Positions 6,643 to 12,950 of a DNA stretch of 17,830 nt are shown here, one piece after another. Under the pieces are notes generated by a model. The model was given only the letters and a program-made list of their open reading frames with translations. It was not told the origin of the DNA and did no database searches. Origin of the DNA: CAYZBF01 sp964476585. Its GTDB lineage: Bacteria; Hydrothermota; UBA3072. The first letter of the stretch is position 1; the number at the start of each line of letters is the position of its first letter. Made by a program: the position numbers and the translations under genes. The stretch is from the NCBI GenBank assembly GCA_964476585.1, contig CAYZBF010000032.1:1-17830 (forward strand), written 5' to 3'.

Positions 6643-8560
6643 TATGTCAACAATTGGAGCATTAAGCGGCCTAACTCTTAAGGCAATGATTATGAGCAAC
6701 GATTTACGGGGTATTTCAAGTCCGTTCCAGGATTTCCTCGACCAGGAGCCCAATAAAGAGAAATTTAACAGGTTGAACTTTAGGTTAGGAGGTCCTGTGC
6801 CACAATGGATACTTCCTGGAAATAAAATCGCACTCTTCACAGCAGGGGAATTCAGGGGAGAGAACGGAAGGATGGGTGGGGATTATGATTCTACATTCAG
6901 TATTTTTGGAAAGTTGACCTATCTTCTCTTCGACAACACAACTCTCCGACTCACCGGGATATTCTCAAAGAAATCATACCACGAATATGACGCACAATGG
7001 AAATATCTTCATACTCATTGCCCATATAGTACACAGGAAGCTAAACATTACAACCTTACCCTCGAACAATATCTTGGAGAAAATACGCTTTTCCACTTTC
7101 AGATTGAACGCCACTTGACTTTCGCAAGATCAAATGTTTTTGAGGATGGATGGGTAGATATTAATGGTGATGGCATAGTGAATGCTAATTCTTATGATAG
7201 TTTAATCATAGATTTACTTACAGGTGATACATTGAACCGCTATCCTTCTGATATAGATGGTATAGACGATTTCGCTGACTATGATAATGATGGCTTTGTA
7301 GAAATAAACGGGGAGGAATCTAACTTATTGTGGGGAGATCTGTGGTCTTACCCCACAGATAGAGAAAAGGATAGTGTGGGCTTCTTTATAAAAGGGTATC
7401 ATTGGACAAGATGGTATTACCGGGAATCTTCTTTTTACTCAATAAAAGCAAACTTGCTCTCCAAAATCCATGAATGCCATGCGATAAAAACAGGAATTGA
7501 ATTCAAACCTATCAGACTCTCTTTTTATGGAAGCTACGAAGTACCCCCCTATCAGTGGGGTGGTTATATTCAAGATAAGATGGACTTTAAATCACTAAAG
7601 GTAACAGCGGGTTTAAGATACGACTATTTTAATTCCAATGTGAGCACTGGTGAATCTGCATACCAATTGAGTCCCAGACTGGGACTCTCTTTCCTTATCA
7701 CCGAAAGAGATGTTGTCCATGTTACCTATGGTTATTATTTCCAGATTCCAGCACTTCAATATTTCTTTGTAAATCCTCTTTTTGATCCATACATCGGTAA
7801 TCCAGAACTTGGATACGAGCGCACGGCAACTTACGAAATAGGGATTGTGCATTATATTCTGAATAACTTATATATAGATATGACTGCTTATTACAAAGAT
7901 ATTACAGGCCTTATAGGTATTGTGCAGATACCCGTATCTCTCGACTTTTATTACTTGAATCAGGATTTTGCAACAGCCAAGGGGTTTGAGGTAACCCTCC
8001 GGAAAGAACCAGGAGGCGATTTTGGATACCTGTCTGGTATAATCAACTTCACTTATTCTAATGCTATTGGGCAGAATTCCTTTACAGTGAGGGATCCAAG
8101 TCAAATATGGGGAAGCTATACAAGGGAATTTCCTGAATTTCCTCTGGATTGGGATGAACGAATCCACATAACCTCTCATCTTATCCTATCTATCCCGGAG
8201 GATAAACCACTATTTAACATTAAATGGTTAAACAATTTCTCTATTGGTGTTATTGCTGAATATGGTAGTGGACTTCCATATACGACCATCACTAAACAGA
8301 TGAGAGTGGTCAGGTTAAATGATGGGAGACTCCCTTCAAGATTTACACTGGATATGCGCCTCCGAAAGAATTTTACTGTCAAAAGTGCTTCTATTGAACT
8401 ATTTGCCGATATACAAAATCCTTTTAATAATCGTAAACTCTTAAGAATAGCTAATGTTGCATTGTATAATAAAACAGGTAATCCTGAAGGGTTTTATGGA
8501 GATAGTACTGTATGGCAACGCAGCAGGCATATCCGCCTGGGTTTAGGAGTAAGTTTTTAA
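6602..8560 (+). CDS. TonB-dependent receptor, plug end and beta-barrel (C-terminal fragment)
   Basis: This is the remainder of the receptor, 652 residues from the G tract to the stop. It starts with FGAEYGGAQSGIID, the usual end of a TonB plug, and continues as a beta-barrel with alternating aromatic strands and a terminal strand ending RLGLGVSF, with the final Phe typical of outer-membrane proteins. Two Asp/Asn-rich stretches, DINGDGIVN and DYDNDGFVEINGEE (about 397-405 and 437-450 in the joined protein), resemble EF-hand or dockerin calcium loops and probably lie in an extracellular loop. The fragment has no Shine-Dalgarno or promoter of its own. An apparent ATG at 6548 is in-frame by chance, upstream of the homology. 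It ends 33 bases before the convergent YitT gene. Confidence 0.9.
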   Translation, partial: FGAEYGGAQSGIIDMSTIGALSGLTLKAMIMSNDLRGISSPFQDFLDQEPNKEKFNRLNFRLGGPVPQWILPGNKIALFTAGEFRGENGRMGGDYDSTFSIFGKLTYLLFDNTTLRLTGIFSKKSYHEYDAQWKYLHTHCPYSTQEAKHYNLTLEQYLGENTLFHFQIERHLTFARSNVFEDGWVDINGDGIVNANSYDSLIIDLLTGDTLNRYPSDIDGIDDFADYDNDGFVEINGEESNLLWGDLWSYPTDREKDSVGFFIKGYHWTRWYYRESSFYSIKANLLSKIHECHAIKTGIEFKPIRLSFYGSYEVPPYQWGGYIQDKMDFKSLKVTAGLRYDYFNSNVSTGESAYQLSPRLGLSFLITERDVVHVTYGYYFQIPALQYFFVNPLFDPYIGNPELGYERTATYEIGIVHYILNNLYIDMTAYYKDITGLIGIVQIPVSLDFYYLNQDFATAKGFEVTLRKEPGGDFGYLSGIINFTYSNAIGQNSFTVRDPSQIWGSYTREFPEFPLDWDERIHITSHLILSIPEDKPLFNIKWLNNFSIGVIAEYGSGLPYTTITKQMRVVRLNDGRLPSRFTLDMRLRKNFTVKSASIELFADIQNPFNNRKLLRIANVALYNKTGNPEGFYGDSTVWQRSRHIRLGLGVSF

Positions 8561-8561
8561 A

Positions 8562-8596
8562 CCCAATGCCCAAAACCTAATACCTAACACCCCTTA
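8562..8596. repeat. Heptamer array filling the spacer between receptor and YitT gene
   Basis: Five 7-base units start at 8562, 8569, 8576, 8583 and 8590: CCCAATG, CCCAAAA and then CCTAATA, CCTAACA, CCCCTTA. The array begins two bases after the receptor stop, and its last unit contains the YitT stop codon (8594-8596), so the whole convergent spacer is array. Confidence 0.75.
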
Positions 8597-9454
8597 TGCC
8601 TCTTTCAATCCTTTGAATCCCTCTCCAAGAACCTCCTTCACATGGGAAACAAGCATAAATGCCTCTCCATCCTCTTCCGCGACAATTTGTTTTAATCTCA
8701 CGAATTGTCTTCTGCTCCGAAGAACAGTAAGAATTACACGGGTAGGATTTTCCTTATATCCACCTTCTCCTTTGAGAAGTGTTGCACCGGCTCCCAATTC
8801 TTCTAATAGACGATCTGTTATCTCATTATACTTTTTTGAAATAATCATCACCTGTATAGAAGTAGTAACACCTTCTAGAACCGTGTTGATAGTAAATGTA
8901 TTTACAATCACAGTAAGGATTGAATACATTGCTACTTCTTTCCCGAAGAAATAACCCGTTACTAAGGCTATGAGAAAATCAACCACAAGTAATCCCCAGG
9001 CAGGTGCTATCTGAAAAATCTTTTTTAGCATCATCGCAATAATATCCGTTCCACCTGTGGAAGCACCTGTTGAAAATACTAAACCTATACCTGCTCCACA
9101 CAAGAATGAACCAAAGAGAACTACGAGAATAAGATTTTGAGTAAGCCCTGCAGAAGGCAGAAAATATGCAAAAACATCTGTAAAGACTGATAGGACAACA
9201 GTGCAATATATAGTCCGCGCTCCAAAAGACCGTCCAAGAACCTTGAAAGCAATCAAAAAGAGTATGGTGTTCAGAATAAGCATGGAGATGCCTACAGGGA
9301 AATTTATGAGGTGGAAAAGTATAGTGGCAATACCACTTACCCCACCTGCAACAAGCTTGTTTGGAACCAGAAATAGATCTAACCCTAAAGCCACAAGAGC
9401 AGCTCCTACAGTCATTATAAGATATCTACCAACTATTTTTTTTCTATTTGCCAA
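8594..9454 (-). CDS. YitT family membrane protein (DUF161 + DUF2179)
   Basis: This is a 286-residue integral membrane protein of the YitT family, widespread in bacteria and of unproven function, possibly transport-related. About five or six hydrophobic segments occupy roughly 10-195, including the conserved NKLVAGGVSGIA (32-43) and GASTGGTDIIA (about 130-140) segments. The soluble C-terminal DUF2179 domain (about 200-280) contains GAGATLLKGEGGY. The start is TTG (9454-9452), supported by GAGGTG (9465-9460) 5 bases upstream and by the absence of a suitable ATG. A candidate promoter and dyad lie just upstream. The gene is convergent with the TonB receptor. Confidence 0.92.
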   Translation of the reverse strand: MANRKKIVGRYLIMTVGAALVALGLDLFLVPNKLVAGGVSGIATILFHLINFPVGISMLILNTILFLIAFKVLGRSFGARTIYCTVVLSVFTDVFAYFLPSAGLTQNLILVVLFGSFLCGAGIGLVFSTGASTGGTDIIAMMLKKIFQIAPAWGLLVVDFLIALVTGYFFGKEVAMYSILTVIVNTFTINTVLEGVTTSIQVMIISKKYNEITDRLLEELGAGATLLKGEGGYKENPTRVILTVLRSRRQFVRLKQIVAEEDGEAFMLVSHVKEVLGEGFKGLKEA

Positions 9455-9480
9455 CTTAACACCTCACTTATTTTCTGTCT

Positions 9481-9516
9481 ATTTTACTAACTTGTTATCG
9501 ATATTCAAGTTGTTAG
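9481..9516 (-). promoter_or_regulatory. Candidate YitT promoter with an overlapping dyad
   Basis: On the minus strand TTGAAT (9508-9503) and TAAAAT (9486-9481) are separated by 16 bases. Between and across them lies an inverted repeat, AACTTG (9489-9494) and CAAGTT (9506-9511), around a central ATCGAT. Its placement over the promoter is what an operator would show, but no known regulator site is recognised. The scaffold gap begins at 9517, so the upstream part is missing. Confidence 0.45.
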
Positions 9517-9616
9517 NNNNNNNNNNNNNNNNNNNNNNNNNNNNNNNNNNNNNNNNNNNNNNNNNNNNNNNNNNNNNNNNNNNNNNNNNNNNNNNNNNNN
9601 NNNNNNNNNNNNNNNN
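9517..9616. other. Scaffold gap, 100 N
   Basis: Exactly 100 undetermined bases, the usual placeholder for a gap of unknown length. The right edge lies in a heptamer-type repeat, which may be why assembly broke here. The 3' end of the glycosyltransferase gene and any genes before YitT are hidden. Confidence 0.97.
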
Positions 9617-10806
9617 TTTGGACTTCGGACCTTACATCCCATAACTTCCCTATATAACTCCTTGTGAGCTCTCGCGCAATTTTCAAGTGAGAATTTCTTT
9701 TTTACAATCTCTCTTGATTTCTCTCCCATTTCCTTCCGAATCTTCGACGATTCAAGTAGATTCAGAACTGCAAGGGCTATTCCCGAAGCGTCCCCCGGTG
9801 GAACAAGGATACCGGTCTCCCCTTCAATTATCTGCTCAGGAATACCGCCAACCCTGCTTGCTATAACTGGAACCTTCATAGCCATGGCTTCGAGTATTGA
9901 AATTGGGGTTCCTTCTTTAAGAGATGGGAGAATAAAAATATCCATTATAGAAAGAATTTCTGGAATATCTGTCCTCCAACCAAGAAGATGAACATCTCCA
10001 TCCATTCCAAAGGAAGATGCAAGTTTTTTAAGTTGGCTGCAATATTCTATCTGTGTATCCAGTATCTTTCCCGTAATAAGTAATTTTATTCTTTTATATT
10101 TCTGCTTAACAATAGCTACAGCTTCTATTAGATTCTCATATCCTTTAACCCAGCTTAGATTACCAACCGCTCCAAGTATTATTTTATCATTCCCAATACC
10201 TAATTCTTTTCTGAGTTTTGCTTTTTGTTTATCATGAATAGAATCCGGGTTAAACACATTTATATCCACTGGCTCGTAAATTATCCTATCTTCAATATCT
10301 GAATCAATTAGGTAATATTCTCTGGTAGCGTTTGAAATATTGACTACTTTATCTGCAGAGAATTTTATAAAGGGACGGAGACCCCTAATAAAATAATTTG
10401 GGAATAATGTTCCAAGGAGGTGCCAGACCACAGGTCTTCTCATAAATTTTGCTGCAATTGCCCCCTGCAAACAGAGTATACCATTTAGATGGATAATATC
10501 AATATTTTCCCTTTCTATAATCTTAATTAGAGAGTGTATAGAGGGTAAAAAATTATATATATAACTAATATTCAACATGAAATCACGAAAATCTTTAATA
10601 AAGTGAGGAGTTCCTAATTCACAAGGGTATGCGGTTATTCCTGCATCCTTTGCACATTCATGAGCTTCACCACCACCATCTGGAAGAGCCAGTATATATT
10701 CTATATTTTCTTCTTTCAATACCTCTGCTATAGAGAAAATACGTGAATGACTTCCACCAACCCTATCATCCAGTAGAACATGAAGAACCTTTATGGGTGA
10801 TTTCAT
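9617..10806 (-). CDS. Glycosyltransferase family 4 (GT-B), 3' end lost in gap
   Basis: This is a retaining GT-B glycosyltransferase that would add a sugar from a nucleotide donor to a growing surface glycan. It has 396 visible residues. The N-terminal acceptor domain starts MKSPIKVLHVLLDDRVGGS. The C-terminal donor domain has GAVGNLSWVKGYENLIEAV (212-230) and the EX7E motif E298-GTPISIL-E306, followed by PVIASRVGGIPE (313-324) and the loop around GETGILVPPGD (329-339). The conserved fold ends near 389. The last six visible residues (CKVRSP) are read from a CGGAC-type repeat, so the true stop is probably just inside the gap. The start overlaps the polymerase stop by four bases (ATGA), implying translational coupling. 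Confidence 0.92.
9618..9631. repeat. Heptamer units, TCGGACC-like
   Basis: Two 7-base units, TTGGACT and TCGGACC, sit at the gap edge and match the family at 12204-12224 (CGGACCT). They overlap the last readable codons of the glycosyltransferase. Confidence 0.45.
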
Positions 10807-12059
10807 TTTATCAAAAGTGGCAATCCCGCTATAATAAACATTACAGTATATGAAAAACCACTCATTAAATCCCCTCTCATAATAAAGAAAACGAACCCGA
10901 GGAGAAATGGATAGCAGACAGCAAGGATGTCAGGAGACCTCTCGCTAAAATTTCTCCAGTAATGCTCATCCAACGAGGACAGGAGCCATCCAAAGCCAAA
11001 TGCAAAAAGAACCAAGCCCAATATTCCAAAGTTTATATAACCCTCAAAGGGAAGCGGGCAGGAAAGATTCGTGTAAGGAATTCTGAAGAAACGAGCAACT
11101 ACTCCTCCAGAACCCACGGGTTTTCCAGCCCAGAGGGACCTTGGTATCCAGAATAAAAGTGGACCCAGTAGCTGACGTCCATATGTTAGACCCTTCCTTT
11201 CAGTATATAAAACAGTATGGACACCCATTTCATATGCGTCAAAACTTGGTGATGTATAGGCAGCTTTAAGGTTGGATATTCTGAACTCTGAGATTGTTTC
11301 TGCTGTCTTATTACGCAGTTCATTGCTTAATGGATAAAGAACGAGTATTCCAATAATAATGATTAAGAGCACCCAACCTCTCCTTGCCTTCTTTTTGAAA
11401 AATAGAAAAAGAATAAATCCTAATACAACTATGCCAGCCCAGTATCTTGAGGAAGCAAGGGGATTATTGACAAGAAGATTAATAAATATCAACAGACCCG
11501 TCAAGAACCACCACTGTTTTTTGCTATCCCATCTTTCCTTTATAGCCAGAAGCCCCATAAGTGAGAGTATTGGGATAGCCTTCAAGAAGTTATCTACAAT
11601 TATCATAACACAGTGAGGGTGAATACCATAAAGAACCTCCCTGTATGCCCCCCGGATAAGCAAACTCTTAAAACCAAATATTGATAAGAAGGTAATTAGA
11701 ACTATGATAGAAAGAGATACCGAAACAAAAACTCCTCTCTCCCCTATCTTTAATCGCTCCAGGGGCCAGGATGATTCTGGGCTCCGAATCCTTCTGATAT
11801 GATAACCAAGAGCATAGAAAGTAGCCCAGGTAATGATAAATAGATTTGTAATTAAGATTGGATATTCCTCTCCTGTGTGAAGCCATAGAGGAAAATGTCC
11901 CTCTGTGTATTGAATCAAAGGTGTAAAAAAAAAGAAAACCAGTAAGAAAAACCAGTGCATAAGATAAAGAGAATAAGATCGATCCCCTTCTCTTTTTATA
12001 ATAAAAAAGAGGCTAAAAAGCCCAATAACTATAAAAGTAAAAATATTACAAAATTGCAA
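10803..12059 (-). CDS. Wzy-like oligosaccharide repeat-unit polymerase
   Basis: This is a 418-residue polytopic membrane protein with about ten to twelve hydrophobic segments and a large loop at about 250-340. The loop carries GLTYGRQLLGPLLFWIPRSL (290-309) followed by WAGKP, matching the oligosaccharide repeat-unit polymerase family (O-antigen polymerase type) that joins lipid-linked repeat units in the periplasm. Sequence between members is very divergent, so the family call rests on topology, this motif and the neighbours. The start is TTG (12059-12057), with AAGGTGG at 12070-12064 four bases upstream. The stop overlaps the GT4 start (ATGA). It lies 166 bases downstream of the sugar transferase, separated by repeat arrays but with no clear terminator, so one operon is likely. 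Confidence 0.85.
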   Translation of the reverse strand: MQFCNIFTFIVIGLFSLFFIIKREGDRSYSLYLMHWFFLLVFFFFTPLIQYTEGHFPLWLHTGEEYPILITNLFIITWATFYALGYHIRRIRSPESSWPLERLKIGERGVFVSVSLSIIVLITFLSIFGFKSLLIRGAYREVLYGIHPHCVMIIVDNFLKAIPILSLMGLLAIKERWDSKKQWWFLTGLLIFINLLVNNPLASSRYWAGIVVLGFILFLFFKKKARRGWVLLIIIIGILVLYPLSNELRNKTAETISEFRISNLKAAYTSPSFDAYEMGVHTVLYTERKGLTYGRQLLGPLLFWIPRSLWAGKPVGSGGVVARFFRIPYTNLSCPLPFEGYINFGILGLVLFAFGFGWLLSSLDEHYWRNFSERSPDILAVCYPFLLGFVFFIMRGDLMSGFSYTVMFIIAGLPLLIK

Positions 12060-12071
12060 CCGTCCACCTTG

Positions 12072-12120
12072 TTAATCCTTAACTCATACTCCTTAATCCA
12101 TAATCCATGCACTTATCCCC
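12072..12120. repeat. Heptamer array, TTAATCC family, 7 units
   Basis: 7-base units start at 12072 and continue to 12120. The first five are TTAATCC, TTAACTC, then ATACTCC, TTAATCC, ATAATCC, and the last two are diverged (ATGCACT, TATCCCC). Read on the minus strand the unit is GGATTAA, related to the GGATTTA units at 16290-16310 and 16630-16657. It lies in the spacer before the polymerase gene. Confidence 0.75.
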
Positions 12121-12182
12121 TGCTATACTCCTAATCCCAAATAACTCTCGACGCTATAAACCCAATGAACTCAACTAACCCA

Positions 12183-12224
12183 GCACTCCGCACTCCGTCC
12201 CTATTGACCTCGGACCTCGGACAT
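12183..12224. repeat. Heptamer array, GCACTCC to CGGACCT, 6 units
   Basis: Six units in one register: GCACTCC twice (12183, 12190), GTCCCTA, TTGACCT, then CGGACCT and CGGACAT (12211, 12218). The unit sequence changes along the array while the 7-base period is kept. The array ends two bases before the sugar transferase stop codon. Confidence 0.75.
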
Positions 12225-12225
12225 T

Positions 12226-12795
12226 TTACAACTTTCTACCTTTGCTCTCCCACCTACCCCTGAATGTTACCCAGAAAGAAAGAAATATAAATTTGATATC
12301 AAGTAGAAAACTCTGTTTTTCCAGATATAATAAATCATATTTAATTTTCCTCTCTATTGAGATATCTTTTATAGCATATACTTGAGCAAGACCTGTAAGA
12401 CCGGGTTTCATTGAACAACGTTTGTCAAACCCTGGAACATCTTCTAAACTACTATGCTTGCTCCCGTTGATCTTTGTCTCTTCTGGATGGATCGGTCTTG
12501 GACCAACAAAACTCATATCCCCAAGGAAAATTGATATCAATTGAGGTAACTCATCCATCGCAGTAGCTCTTAGCAACTTCCCAACCCATGTAACTCTATG
12601 TTTTCGTTCTCCAGCATGCTTAACTGGAGATTCTCTATGAGCATTCTTATCCATCGACCTAAATTTCAATATCCTGAATAACTCTTTTCCCTTGCCTATC
12701 CTATCCTGCCGTATAAATACAGGACCACCACTCTCCATTATTATCGCAATGGAAGAAAGAGCCCACACGGGAAAGGAAATAATAAGGCCTATACC
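12226..12795 (-). CDS. Bacterial sugar transferase (undecaprenyl-phosphate glycosylphosphotransferase), 5' end lost in gap
   Basis: This is the initiating phosphoglycosyl transferase of a polysaccharide pathway. It transfers a sugar-1-phosphate from a nucleotide sugar to undecaprenyl phosphate at the inner membrane. The reading frame is open to the gap edge at 12795, giving 189 visible residues. They begin in a hydrophobic segment and continue through ESGGPVFIRQDRIGKG (about 21-36), KFRSM (44-48) and the catalytic Asp-Glu in MDELPQL, followed by GDMSFVGPRP and MKPGLTGLAQVY. All core motifs are present; only the membrane anchor (and any long N-terminal extension) is missing. A GTG at 12768 inside the frame is not the start, since the homology extends before it. 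Confidence 0.94.
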   Translation of the reverse strand, partial: GIGLIISFPVWALSSIAIIMESGGPVFIRQDRIGKGKELFRILKFRSMDKNAHRESPVKHAGERKHRVTWVGKLLRATAMDELPQLISIFLGDMSFVGPRPIHPEETKINGSKHSSLEDVPGFDKRCSMKPGLTGLAQVYAIKDISIERKIKYDLLYLEKQSFLLDIKFIFLSFWVTFRGRWESKGRKL

Positions 12796-12895
12796 NNNNN
12801 NNNNNNNNNNNNNNNNNNNNNNNNNNNNNNNNNNNNNNNNNNNNNNNNNNNNNNNNNNNNNNNNNNNNNNNNNNNNNNNNNNNNNNNNNNNNNNN
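12796..12895. other. Scaffold gap, 100 N
   Basis: Exactly 100 N, of unknown true size, between the 5' part of the sugar transferase and the 3' side of the secreted repeat protein. Further polysaccharide genes could be missing here, and the join is only as good as the read pairs that made it. Confidence 0.97.
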
Positions 12896-12950
12896 AAAGC
12901 TTAAAAACCCCTAACTACCTCCATGTTGAGATAAAAGAATTTCTGACATC

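Noticed and set aside
8613..8954. Long open frame on the + strand opposite the YitT gene
   Set aside because: It is the antisense shadow of a well-conserved gene and has no Shine-Dalgarno or recognisable protein.
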